A stretch of 64,000 nucleotides of DNA, taken from positions 28,557,472-28,621,471 of the forward strand of contig CM070615.1 of NCBI GenBank assembly GCA_036346395.1, in the 5' to 3' direction. Position numbers and translations under genes: made by a program. The stretch comes from Hsuehochloa calcarea (Eukaryota; Streptophyta; Magnoliopsida; Poales; Poaceae). Below the pieces are notes generated by a model. That model had not been told where the DNA came from. It was given only the letters and a program-made list of their open reading frames with translations, and ran no database searches. This document shows, in pieces, positions 22,635 to 33,604 of this stretch; within the stretch, counting starts at the first letter, position 1; every line of letters starts with the position of its first letter.

Positions 22635-24508
22635 CACTACTACAAAACAGGCCATAGAAGACGTCTCATCACAGACGGTTCTTTGAAACCGTCTGTGATA
22701 AAATAATCACAGACGGTTCCAAGACAACCGTCTGTGATATGTAGATATCACAGACGGTTCGTGGTTAGAACCGTCTGTGATACTGAGAATATCACAGACG
22801 GTTCGTGGTTAGAACCGTTGTGATTTTAGATTTACTATAACTTGAATTTTTACCATGGCAACCAACACTCTGCCGTGGTAGGGTTTGGGCAGCTAATCCT
22901 TTGCCGTGGTAGGGCTTGGGCAGCCAATGCTCTGCCGTGGTAGGGTTTGGGCAACCAATGCTCTGCCGTGGTAGGGTTTGAGCAGCCAATGCTCTGCCGT
23001 GGTAGGGTTTGGGCAGCCAATCCACTGCCGCGGCATACAATCCTCTGCCACGGCACACAATTGATGAGCAGAGTATTGGCTACCACGGCACAGGGATTGT
23101 GTGCCACGGCAGTGGATTGGCTGCCGGGCAGAGGATTGGCTGCCGGGCAGAGGATTGGCTGCCGTGGCAGTGGATTGGCTGCCCAAACCCTACCACGGCA
23201 GAGGATTGGCTACCCAAACCCTACCACGGCGCGCAGAGCATTGGCTGCCCAAACCCTGCCGCGGTAGAGGATTGTGTGCCACGATAATGGATTGGCTACC
23301 GCGGCAGTGGATTGGCTACCCAAACCCTACCACAGCAGAGTATTGGCTGCCATAGTAAAATCAGAGAGTACTAACCATGGTAAAAATTCTAAACCATGGT
23401 AAAACCCTAAAATCACAGACGGTTTTATACAAAAACCATCTGTGATGAGTATCTCATCACAGACGGTTCGTATTAAGAACCGTCTATGATGAGATGCTTA
23501 TCACAGACGGTTCGTGATACGAACCGTCTGTGATATGTCATCACATACGGTTTTTGTATAAAATCGTATGTGATGCTTGGGCGGGAAAATGAAAATTTGC
23601 ACTTAATGGGCAGGCTGCCGAAAATCTCTTTATATTAACTAAGTCCTTCATCTCCTCATTTGCCATCTCCATCTCCTCCTCTGCCATTTCTCCTCTGCCA
23701 TCTCCGCCTCGCCCTGACCTTGCGCTCCGACCTCCCCCGAGCTCGTCGTCCACGGCCTCCTCCACCTCGCCCTAGCCTCGTCGTCGCCGGCCTCCCACAA
23801 CCTCGTCGCCCCCGGCCTCCTCTACTTCGTCGCCTGTCCTCCCCTGAGTTCGTTGCCCGCGGCCTCCTCCACCTCGCCCCGGCCTCATCGTCCCGGCCTC
23901 CCATGACCTCGTCACCCCAGCCTCCCACGACCTCACTCTCTCTACTCCCCCCTTTTGCTATGTGATGTGGATTACTACTGTGATGTGTTAGTGCTCTGTG
24001 AATGGATTGAGTTGATGCTACTGTGATGTGGGTGATGCATACCGTGTTGTTTTTAGTGCTCTGTGAATAGATTGAGTTGATGCTACTATGGTGCTATGGC
24101 TATTGTGGGAAAGCTATCGAAAAGTTCAATCCGAAAATCAATATCAGATTCATTCGCGAGGCTCCAGACGAAGTGAAAATCCATTTTCATTTTTTTTCCA
24201 TAGAAAAAACTATTACAGAAGGTTCTAAACAAGAACCGTCTGTGATAGTTACTATCACAGACGTTTCTTGTTTAGAACCGTCTGTGAAAATAGACTATCA
24301 CAGACGATTCTATTCACGAACCGTCAGTGATAGTCTACTTTCACAGACGGTTCATGAATAGAACCGTCTGTGATAGCCTTTTTCACAGACTGTTCAAAAG
24401 ACGTCTGTGACGACTTCGTGTCATCACAGACACAAAAATTCAGACGGTTCAAAAACCGTCTGTGATGATGGTTTAGAACCGTCTGTGATGAGCTTTTGTG
24501 TAGTAGTG
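22635..24508. mobile_element. Inner non-autonomous CACTA element (CACAGACGG family)
   Basis: The ends are CACTACTACAAAAC on the left and GCTTTTGTGTAGTAGTG on the right, with 3-bp target duplication GAT (22632-22634 and 24509-24511). Both sides hold well-conserved direct and inverted copies of ATCACAGACGGTTC. The interior carries a long hairpin (22848-23362) and a GC-rich patch (23690-23950) of repeated GGCCTCCTCCACCTCGCC-like units. No transposase was seen. The good repeat conservation and clean target duplication suggest a more recent insertion than the outer element. Confidence 0.92.
22848..23362. repeat. About 510-bp hairpin built of 31-bp repeats
   Basis: On the left arm TGCCGTGG recurs at 22871, 22902, 22933, 22964 and 22995, an exact 31-bp period with unit core GTAGGGTTTGGGCAGCCAAT. 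The right arm (about 23110-23358) carries the same units inverted. The outermost TTTTACCATGGCA pairs with TGCCATAGTAAAA. Long open frames through it are translated repeats, not genes. Confidence 0.88.
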
Positions 24509-25108
24509 GATGGAAACACTCGGGAAGGTCCAGAGTGATTCACAAGACATTCGGGAAGAGCTATAAGCACTCGGTAGAAATAATCCTCCGGCCAATCTCT
24601 CCCTCCTCCGGCCAATCTCTCCCTCCAGCGCCTCCTTCTCGGCTCGGCGGCTCCTCCCCGGCACCTAGCGCCGCCGCCCGTGCGCGCCCCCTCCCGCGTC
24701 CCTGGTTCGGCTTCGCTCGCTCCTCCTCCCGAGGTAAGCCCCCCTCTAGCTTGGCCCAATGCGAGAGTTTGAGGATATAAAATAGAACCAGTTTTGTACT
24801 GCTACTGGAATATATTGCAAAATGGTGTGATGGGCTTGAGATGAATGCTCTGTGATGATAATAGTTTTGTACTAAAATTGTGATGATATCTATTTCAGTA
24901 TTGAGCTCTAAGAGAATTGCTTGATGTTGTCATATTGTCCCTGGTGATTATGTTACTTTCTGTGATGCTTAAACTGATCATCTTGGAGGGTTTACGAACT
25001 GTTATGTTATGTAAATTTCCCTCGATAGGTTATATTGAAAGGCAATGCTACAGTTGGATAAAATCTGAGTACTTTATGTTGTGACGATCGATATGACTTG
25101 CGAGAAGG

Positions 25109-25110
<2 letters not shown>

Positions 25111-25139
<29 letters not shown>
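25111..25139. repeat. (AT)n microsatellite
   Basis: About 14 AT units within the outer CACTA element. Confidence 0.97.
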
Positions 25140-25144
<5 letters not shown>

Positions 25145-25892
25145 TCTAGTGCTTAACTGCTTTTGCATGGTTGAAACTGTAACAGTGGTGCTTCTTCCTC
25201 CAGTCTAAAGTTTGTGCATGCTTGGTCATCGTTTTCCTACTCCCATCGATCGGCATGTTCGATCACCGCTAGGGGGTGAAGCTAAAGCACTTTCTATATT
25301 TTCTTTGCCAGGAAAAAAACGCTTTATTTCTTGGCCTTCCTAGCCGTCCTGACGTGTTTTTATAGTATTTTATCGAAAACGTAGATTTGGATGGTGAAAG
25401 GGCTCTTTTGGTTAATTAAAGTGCATATTACTTTTGCAAGTGATTTAAGCTTAGCTTTACTCATCATTCTTCAAGTGCTTATTAGTAGGTATTGTATTAG
25501 TTTTGATTTGCATAGAAGTATATATGCACTAGTAGACTAGTACGTAGAATCTACGAGTTTATTTCCCGAGTGTTTATTTCCCGAGTGCTAACACTCGGTA
25601 GAAGATACATATTCCCGAGTGCTGACACTCGGAAAAGTATTCCGTTACGGTGATCGAACTGCTTGAACGGGTTTTCTCCCGAGTGTCATTCGTTTTCCGA
25701 GTGTAATTATTAGCACTCAGGAAAAATTAATTTCCCGAGGGTGACACTCGGGGAACATGTTTTTACCCGACTAAAGTATCCCGAATGTTTTTTTCCGACG
25801 ACTAACCTTCGGGAAATATATTCTCAAGTGTTTTTGTAGGTTTTCTTAGTGTTTGCGGTACTAAAAAAAAATAGCGGATTCTAGTAGTGAGC

Positions 25893-26574
25893 TAACCCTT
25901 CCTCCCTTTCTTGCGAAAAATCCGCGAACTATCGTAGGCGAGAGAATAAGCACAAACATGTTGGACGCTAGTGAAGTACAAAGCCTAATGAATTTTCCGA
26001 GCCAACTGTGAGCAATTTGCATGAGTTCAGATCAGTACTTGCAATCTTTTTGTTCTCCTCGAGATTGCAGCACAAGCTTAGCCGGCCAAAGCCATGCCAA
26101 AAAAATAAATAAATAAATAAATCTGCCCATAGGCATATATATTCCGATATTCTCTATAGGTCAACACAACAAAATATTCTTTGGGCCCTATTGAAAAGAC
26201 GTCTCGATGCATTATCCAAATTGATATCACGGCATACCGACCTTTTCAACCAGCCAATGGGCAATTGCCTTTGGATCCAAAACCATATCTACACATATAA
26301 CCCTTCAATTAATTTTTATTCTGGTCTATCAAAGTCAAAGATGTGTTATGTATGGTCCTAGCTTAATTAGCTAGCAGCTCATCGATTCCTTGGCATGCAC
26401 ATTTATATTTTGCAGAAACATCCAAATTAAGTACACTACAGTACTTGCAGATTGTTAAAGCTAGCAGGGTGTACAATCACTAGCTAGATCATATATACTG
26501 GCCTGTTCGAAATACTGGTCTGTTCTTACATGCAATATTGGATCCAAACCCGTTTAGGAAACCCTAGCAACATC
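25893..26574 (+). promoter_or_regulatory. Upstream region of glutaredoxin gene 1
   Basis: About 680 bp separate the outer CACTA right end from the TATA box. The region is AT-rich with CTAGCTAG-type runs. No gene was seen. The CACTA insertion therefore sets the distal limit of the ancestral promoter within 0.9 kb of the start codon. Confidence 0.5.
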
Positions 26575-26581
26575 TATAAAA
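26575..26581 (+). promoter_or_regulatory. TATA box of glutaredoxin gene 1
   Basis: TATAAAA lies 163 bp before the ATG, giving an expected leader of about 130 nt. Confidence 0.75.
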
Positions 26582-26743
26582 GGCAGCCAACCCCTGTGCT
26601 ACCAGAGCATCCCAAGTCATCACATCTATACGATCAGCAGCTAGCTAGCTAGCTACTAGGCTCTCTCTCACTCCCAAGTTTCTGAAAGCCAAACCTGCTT
26701 CGACGTTCGTGCACGCACATTACACACGTCAGACGTACGGCAG

Positions 26744-27055
26744 ATGGACCGCGTGACGAAGCTGGCGTCGGAGAGGGCGGTGGTGATCTTCACCCTGAGC
26801 TCCTGCTGCATGTGCCACACCGTGACGCGCCTCTTCTGCGACCTCGGGGTCAACGCGCTGGTGCACGAGCTAGACCAGGACCCCAGGGGCAAGGAGATGG
26901 AGAGGGCGCTCCTCAAGCTGCTTGGGAGGGGGGCACCGGTGCCGGCGGTGTTCATCGGCGGGAAGCTTGTCGGTGGAACCAACAAGATCATGTCCCTGCA
27001 CCTCGGCGGCGAGCTGGTCCCCATGCTGAGGAATGCCGGTGCCCTTTGGCTGTAG
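26744..27055 (+). CDS. CC-type (ROXY-class) glutaredoxin, active site CCMC
   Basis: An intronless 103-residue thioredoxin-fold protein, the usual size for the plant-specific CC-type class. The active site CCMC is at residues 21-24 after the beta-strand AVVIFTLSS. The cis-proline loop PVPAVFIGG (65-73) and the GG-containing helix region SLHLGG (84-89) form the expected glutathione site. The C-terminus reads LVPML (91-95) and ends GALWL; ALWL is the motif CC-type glutaredoxins use to bind TGA bZIP factors in the nucleus. The ATG at 26744 is the first in frame and gives the family N-terminus with no extension. A paralogue follows on the same strand at 32285. Related members control floral development and stress or defence gene expression; which of these applies here cannot be read from the sequence. 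Confidence 0.95.
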   Translation: MDRVTKLASERAVVIFTLSSCCMCHTVTRLFCDLGVNALVHELDQDPRGKEMERALLKLLGRGAPVPAVFIGGKLVGGTNKIMSLHLGGELVPMLRNAGALWL

Positions 27056-30000
27056 AGGGCACACACAAGCTACATATATATATATATAGAAACACACAAT
27101 TAACTTTGGCACCACTCGGGAAAAATAAAATAATAAAAATATATATACAGTCAAAAGAGTGTCAAGTATATGTTTTCCTAGTATGTGTCAGGGCAGGTTT
27201 TTTCAATCCTGTTTTGACGATCGATAATTATAAGGTTTTAGCTCCTTAGTAGCGAGCCATATATGCATATGGTTTATGTACTACTATTCTGAATATTCCA
27301 TCTATATATCGATGTATGCATGTGTAGTCACCCTTTTCCCACGAGCTAGCTAATGAGTGTATATGTGTTGAGAGTTAATAATCAATGAAATGCATGTGCC
27401 TGTTATATGTACAAATTTCCATAGTTGCATATCGATCGTCTTAGTTATGGTGTGCTGGTTGTTCTAATCTTCTTCTTCTTCTTCTTTTTTTGTTTTTTTT
27501 TTTTTTTTGCCATCGCATGCATTATAGTGATCGATATTTGTTTCTTTGCATGGTTTGTCACTTTGTTGTATGCACATTAATCATAAGATCAACAACGAAA
27601 TGGTATAACTAATTAAGGGAACACTAATCATATATATGATCTCACGTAATATATAATAAAAAGTGTGTGTGTATACATACATGCATGCGTACATGCGATG
27701 AGACGCGCGCGTTTACCTTTGTTGGTTTGGGGTCTTGCAAACTACTAGAGAATTGAACTCAAGTGAGTTTTGAGTGTGCAGTGAAGTACACACTACTTAT
27801 CTTTAATTATATCTCGCACTTGCCTTTTGTTTGTTATAGTAATAATAGATTATTATATTTTAAAAATGGTGTACAAAAACTATTGTCATATTTTTTTTTA
27901 AAAAAAAAGAATGCAGTAAGAAGTGTATACCATTTCCAATTTGCAAGCTAGCCATGTGAGAAGCATCTAGGACTGGACATGGACAGGAAGCCATGGTAAG
28001 GCTACGTTTGGAATACAAGAATTTCATAGAACTAAACAATTCAATTCCTACAGAAATCGGGCAAAATTCCTGTGTTACGAATGGGGCCTAAAGGTGGAGC
28101 AACACAAAGATGAGTTCAAAGTGACAAATAAAGCGCTTCATGAACTATTGATATAGTAAGTGCTATAGTGATCACACCCTCCAGATCTCATTGTAATTAA
28201 TAACTGAAAAATCTATATAGAAGTTGAAAAATCTATATAGAAGTTGAAAAATCATTTATATTTCTCCTATAAGGATGAAACCAGTGCCAACTATACATAT
28301 GCTGTAGGCCTGTAGCTCAACTATGGTAAGGAACCCAGTTTGGTTGGGACTAGAATTTAAATCCCAATATATACTTGTAAAGGGCTTCGCATGCTGTAAG
28401 CATGCATGATTTGATCTCACGAGCTCCACGCATCCGGTTCATCTGTCACAAGTATATATTTCCATCAATTTTTAGGTCAGTGTTGAAAGCTCCCAATCAC
28501 AAAATGCGAGTTTTCTTGAAAAGAAATCGTATAAAAAAAGATTACAGTTCTTCTTTCCTCCAAGACAAGAAGGGAATTTTCACATTTCTTCACCACTAAT
28601 TAAAGAGGCTACCATGAAAACACTGATGATTCTTTATATCAAAGTCAAGAGGAACCAAAGCAAGAAAGAAGTACTATAATATGGGGAAAAGGTAATTAGT
28701 AAAGTCAAGAAAAGCAAGAAAGAAATACTATAATATGGTAAAGTAACATTTTCATTTCTATATTCTGAATCTTTAAATAAAGTGTACATGCATGCTTATT
28801 CTTGATTTGGTTCTTCTAATCACATAGGTTCAAAGCACATCCCAAAATCGAAATTAAAGTTCAAAGGCAATACAATCGTTGGATCAGATGGTAATAATTA
28901 ATATGCCCACTAACTAACTAATCATAAATATAATATGATACATGGGCAGGATAATCGTTAACATGCTCATTCTCACAAGTCACAATGTAAATTTAATAAA
29001 ATCCCAGTCAAAATGATCAAGATTTGATTGGACAAAAAAAATCAAAAGAAAAATAGCCAAAAAAAAAAATCTACTGCCATTTTTGTCAATTTTTCATTGA
29101 AAATTTATTTGGTTTTTAACATAAGCATCGACATCGATCCATAGCTTGTTTTTTCTAGTTAACCAAGTCATCGCGCATATATTAATTATTTCACATTTCA
29201 TTCGCATCGATTGATCTCACATGATGGGGTGCTAGTTTTCAACTACTTAACGAACTAGATTAATGTTGAATTTGGGTCGCTTGATTGATTAATTAATTAC
29301 ATAAAAGCAAGGTATACAGTTTATACGCATGGTTTAGCGATGATGCTAAGTGCTAGCTGGTACGTAGCAAGTTGCAATTGATCTCCTGCATGTGATACAA
29401 GCACGTACGTTTTGAATCCATACTTCAATTATTACTAGAAATCAATCAAGCTGTAGCCGCACACATATGGATATTGCAAACTATGTAAGATGATAGAGTG
29501 ATATATAGAAAGATATAAAGGCGATGGACATGCATGAATGGGATATATGGCGATGGATCGATCGATCTCGGATCGCGGCATCACACTTGCACTGTATACA
29601 CACGCGCTATCCCGGTGAGGTAACGGTGATACTGATGAGCACCTGCAAGAGAGAAAAGAGATGCCTCTAGCTACTTGCATTTGGTCACTACTTTGCTTTC
29701 TTTTCTTTTTTTCATCTGCTTCGATGGCTTTATTTTGATAGATTCCAAAACCACAATGGAATGGATAGATGGGATCTAGCTAGACATAGGCAAACGCGTG
29801 GCTTGTTGTGTGCCACATTGTGAGCACGGGAGCTCAATCCTTATATGCATGGTAGCTAGGGCTCGATCTCCTAATGCATGTGGAATCACTTTAGTTTTGA
29901 CTTTTAATAATTTGTTTTTCTTTTTCTTTTCTCCTGGAATCAAATTGCTTTTGTACCTGTGCATGCGACGACTAGTCGATCGATCGACGGATATTGATGG

Positions 30001-32130
30001 CAACGCGGTACATATATTCGTGCCGCGTCGTGTATTGTGTTGTACGATCGATTCTCCACGCTTCGATCGAATTTTCGGTGGATATCGTTGTCGCTGATCA
30101 CGGTAGGTTTTGGGTTTTCACAGTTTTTTTTAATATGTGCAAAATGATATCACGACAATATATTATGCACAAATTAAGTGTAATTTATCTGCAAACTAAC
30201 ATTGGACCACATAGCCAATAGGGAAGTACATGCAAGACGTTGAATTAATTAAAGACTGCAACTTGTCAAAATTGTTAATTTTCTTGGGTGAAATATCATT
30301 TACCAGATAAGATTCTACCAATTTATTTACCAAGTTACCGGGTGTACAATCAATCCATATATTCTTTAATATCGTCGTCCCAAGTTGAATTAATTCCCTC
30401 GACCTGCATCTAATTAAAGCTGCTGAACTGTATATAGTACTTCCAGTCAAATGGAGTGGATGCAAAACTAAGTTAGCTCAATACACATAGCAAGGTGCTT
30501 AGGTGATATTTTGTTGAGAAAGACTTGCCCTTGTAGGTTATATATGGTTCTAATAAGTTGAATTGGAACAAGCACAAGAGGCAATTCCCCGGGTGAAAAA
30601 CATTAGACATTACATCTTTGGAAAACTGCACGTGATGTTACTTGGAGTATAATAATTTTATTTGAAATATTGAAAACGAACTATTTTGCAAGTTGCTTAA
30701 TTTTGCCGACAGGCAGGTGGTTTTTTTCCCCTTTCCTTTTCGAGAATTATTGTTTATCGATCAAATTCTTATGGGAAAATTCGACATTGCTGTCTCACGA
30801 GCTAAAATGTCCCATGGTTCACTTGTCAGTCTATCATGTTCAGTATGTTTTAGCAATAAACAAGTTCTCAAGTTCTCATTTACGTACGGGTAAGTTCCTT
30901 CTCCTTTTGCCAATTAAGTAGCTCTCTAGCTGTGCCTTTTCTTTTTTGAAAATGAAGTTGTTCTCTGTGTAACTATTACAGAAGCTATGCCCTTAATTTC
31001 TTTATTTCTGTATAGTACACCCTACTGCTTATAAGCTAATACTTCAAATATTTGTAAATTAGAATTAAATTCACGCATGTATAAGTAGAAGAAAGATTGG
31101 CATACATCAGCATCCAATGCTGTCGTGTATGTGGCCCTGTCCTTGAAAAAGAAATGGCAGATTTAAACCTTATCAAAAGCATGAGGATCTTTCAAGCTAT
31201 GGAGAGATTCCATATTTTTGCAGTGGTTGGCATCCAAAAATATCCCAATATTCCCCATATATCTTGCTAGCCCCCATTTAAAGTTGTTTTAAACGTTATC
31301 CAGTACGCATGTCTGCTAGCTGCTTTATCAAATGGACATGGGCACATGTATATATAATGAAAATCTATTTCCTACATACATATAATTCTCTGTAGAGATA
31401 TAAATTTATATATAAGCGGTCATGTTTGGAGAATTGTTCATCCGATAACCCAAATTTTCCATATGAAAAAAATAAGGCACATAGATGAACTTCTATGGTA
31501 TAGGCCAAACTATGAATAGCCTCGTGATTGTTCTGGTAGATGACAATTCTTTAAATTCTAGTTTTAATGCAAATGCTAGCCAGATATATAGTATGTCAAA
31601 CTAAATTGTGCAGTGGTTTCATTTTAACAATCAGAAGGATCCAGAATTTTAATTAGTTATAATACCAAAACAAAATCGATGCTATGCACCTATCGATCGT
31701 CATGATTAGTAAAAAAAAAATATTCACGGTTTGGAACAAAAATTGTCATATTCTAATTGATAAATTTTTTCCTTATTTACGACAAATTTTGTTATATAGA
31801 CTTACATATTTGAAATTATAATTTTTTTTCTCTCTATAAAATATAGGCGCTTTCTAAAATTCGATAGAATTGTGATTCTACGATCCGATCCGCATGAAGG
31901 GGAAAAAAAAAAAGATCCTACGTACGTACCTAGGATCGCGATCCCGACAAAACCGGCCTTAATTGTTTGTGATCTGCATCAATTCCACACTTAATTCGCG
32001 TTTCTAGATCTTACCGTCGAACCCACTTCATTCTCTGGCTCCGCCTCCTACATGCGATTAAAGCGTGTACACATTTTCTCTCTCCCTCGTGGACACACAC
32101 CGTTGTCCTCTTTCTCTCTAGAATGAACAC
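27056..32130. other. Intergenic between the two glutaredoxin genes
   Basis: About 5 kb of AT-rich DNA without a convincing gene. It includes the likely 3' UTR of gene 1, with A/T-rich polyadenylation-type signals near 27125 and CAATGAAAT near 27384. There is a CTT/poly-T tract at 27467-27510 and a 22-bp direct repeat near 28205-28250. A diverged direct repeat lies at about 28643-28737, and a MITE remnant at 28000-28088. Short open frames here (for example 29798-30097) show no protein signature. Confidence 0.6.
28000..28088. mobile_element. Short MITE remnant
   Basis: GGCTACGTTTGGAATACAAG on the left and the inverse of GGCCCCATTCGTAACACAGG on the right form imperfect terminal inverted repeats about 90 bp apart. 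This type of TTGGAATACA/GTAACACAGG element is common in rice intergenic DNA. No clear target duplication was found. Confidence 0.45.
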
Positions 32131-32138
32131 TATAAAAA
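32131..32138 (+). promoter_or_regulatory. TATA box of glutaredoxin gene 2
   Basis: TATAAAAA lies 147 bp before the assigned ATG, a spacing like that of gene 1. Confidence 0.78.
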
Positions 32139-32284
32139 GGGCCTAACACCCTACGCTCACAAACCACACACAACCAATTAGCACTTGGTCACCGACTAAA
32201 TCCCGCGTGCAAGAAATACTAAGCAACAGTACTAGCTATCTAGCTCACTAATTCACTAGCTAGCTCGATCCGACGACGGTGGCG

Positions 32285-32596
32285 ATGGAGACGGTGACGA
32301 GGCTGTCGTCGGAGAAGGCGGTGGTGATCTTCACGGTGAGCACGTGCCCGATGTGCCACACGGTGGCGAGCCTCTTCTCCGACCTCGGCGTGAGCGCGGC
32401 GGTGCACGAGCTGGACAAGGACCCCCGCGGCCGCGAGATGGAGCGGGACCTCGCCCGCCGCCTCGGCCGCGCGCCGCCCGTCCCCGCCGTCTTCATCGCC
32501 GGCAAGCTCGTCGGCACCACCGACAGGGTCATGTCGCTGCACCTCGGCGGCAAGCTCGTGCCCATGCTCAAGGCCGCCGGGGCCATATGGCTCTGA
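32285..32596 (+). CDS. CC-type (ROXY-class) glutaredoxin variant, active site CPMC
   Basis: An intronless 103-residue paralogue of the protein at 26744, co-linear along its whole length with no gap. The active site is CPMC (21-24), with proline in place of the second cysteine that defines the CC class. This resembles the CPYC dithiol glutaredoxins at that position. The loop PVPAVFIAG (65-73), SLHLGG (84-89), LVPML (91-95) and the C-terminal GAIWL are kept, so TGA-factor binding is likely retained with Ile for Leu in ALWL. The start is the ATG at 32285, which aligns with gene 1. Codon use is strongly GC-rich (GC at third positions), unlike the AT-rich flanks and higher than gene 1, as in many grass genes. 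Confidence 0.95.
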   Translation: METVTRLSSEKAVVIFTVSTCPMCHTVASLFSDLGVSAAVHELDKDPRGREMERDLARRLGRAPPVPAVFIAGKLVGTTDRVMSLHLGGKLVPMLKAAGAIWL

Positions 32597-33180
32597 GAAC
32601 ATGAACCCGGCCTGCTCTTACAAATTAATCTGCACCTTCCATGCATGCACATGCATAGGCGTAAAAACAACGTACATATACGTACATATGTACGTGGTAC
32701 TACTGTGTGTGAAGTCGTACATGTATGTATGGGGATTGGGCACCGTACGTACGTGCTCATGTGAGGTACTCAAGTCTTGACGGTTCCATCGATGACGGAT
32801 GATCAGGTCCTCACGACGTCAGGATGTTTGCCTGAAGAGTACGAGTGGTTTTGTTTTGCGGCTAGTGAGAAAGTAGTCTTAAGTATAAAAAAAGGATAAA
32901 TCGGTGTGTCTTTAGATGAAAAATATGCTTTATTTTCCTAAATTTTCAACTTTTCTTGAATGAGAGATGTATTTTGCACTTATTTTGTGATTTACGCTGG
33001 ATCCGTGTTGAGATTATTTATCTTATCAATTAATACTTGAGTTAATTATTCCTGGCGGCCCGAGAGTACGGTCGAACTTGACTTTGCTTTAACACAAGGG
33101 TGTAGTTTTGTCTATGCAATCTAAGAACATCTCCAATAGTTTGTTTCTTAACTTGTTACTGAGAGGAAATAGTACTCAAT
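32597..33180. other. 3' region of glutaredoxin gene 2, no further gene
   Basis: The stretch holds the likely 3' UTR and downstream DNA with TACGTACATAT-type runs at 32670-32760. No coding signal was seen. Confidence 0.5.
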
Positions 33181-33183
33181 CTA

Positions 33184-33601
33184 GGCCCTGTTTGGTACGG
33201 CTCTGCTCCAATTTTTTACAGCTCCAACTCCAGCTTCACTCTTGGATCCACTCCTATGAGAAGTTAGAGTAGTCTACGGAGGTGTTTGGTTAGAAAGTTA
33301 ACTCCAGCTCCAGGAATGAGAAAGATCTTTGTTAAAAGACTATACTACCCTTGTTTTATTGGATGGGCGAGGGGGGTTTTATTGGATGGCATTTGGTGGG
33401 TAATTTTATCTTAATTTTAGGGTATTTTAGAATCTGGATGATCGCCCATGCGAGCAATTTCTCGCACTCTAAAAATACACTACAAAGATGCTCCAGATTC
33501 TCAAACTCCAAATTCAATTTTTTGTTGGAGCTGGACCGTTTGGCATGGCTCCACCTACTCCAACTAAGAAGCTGGGAGTTGGAGCCATACCAAACAGGCC
33601 C
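33184..33601. mobile_element. Tourist-like MITE, 418 bp
   Basis: The start GGCCCTGTTTGGTACGGCTC and the inverse of the end (GGGCCTGTTTGGTATGGCTC) form terminal inverted repeats with two differences. Both sides carry CTA (33181-33183 and 33602-33604) as a 3-bp target duplication. No coding capacity. Size, ends and duplication fit PIF/Harbinger-derived MITEs. Confidence 0.82.
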
Positions 33602-33604
33602 CTA

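Larger units (their letters stand above)
22579..25889. mobile_element. Outer non-autonomous CACTA element (CCGAGTG family)
   Basis: The left end is CACTACCAGAAACGG and the right end is the inverse of CACTACTAGAATCCGC. Flanking 3-bp target duplications AGC (22576-22578 and 25890-25892) match exactly. Subterminal repeats are CCCGAGTGT/ACACTCGG, dense at 25560-25880. Without the nested element and its duplication it is about 1.43 kb. The middle holds a GC-rich exon-like patch (24590-24735) ending at CCCGAGGTAAGC, which looks like a captured exon with its splice donor. No transposase was seen, so it must have moved in trans. Confidence 0.88.

Noticed and set aside
22792..23355. Several overlapping long open frames with repeated WLPKPYHGR-like text on both strands
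   Set aside because: They are translations of the 31-bp repeat units of the hairpin. Both strands and several frames are equally open.
26812..27249. Second open frame on + overlapping glutaredoxin 1, and a similar one at 32344-32604
   Set aside because: These are shadow frames of GC-rich coding sequence, Pro/Arg-rich, without a recognisable fold.
29798..30097. 99-codon open frame between the glutaredoxin genes
   Set aside because: Composition and lack of any motif or promoter suggest a chance frame in intergenic DNA.
27056..32130. A third glutaredoxin copy or decayed remnant between the two genes
   Set aside because: I looked for the active-site and C-terminal motifs on both strands and found none.
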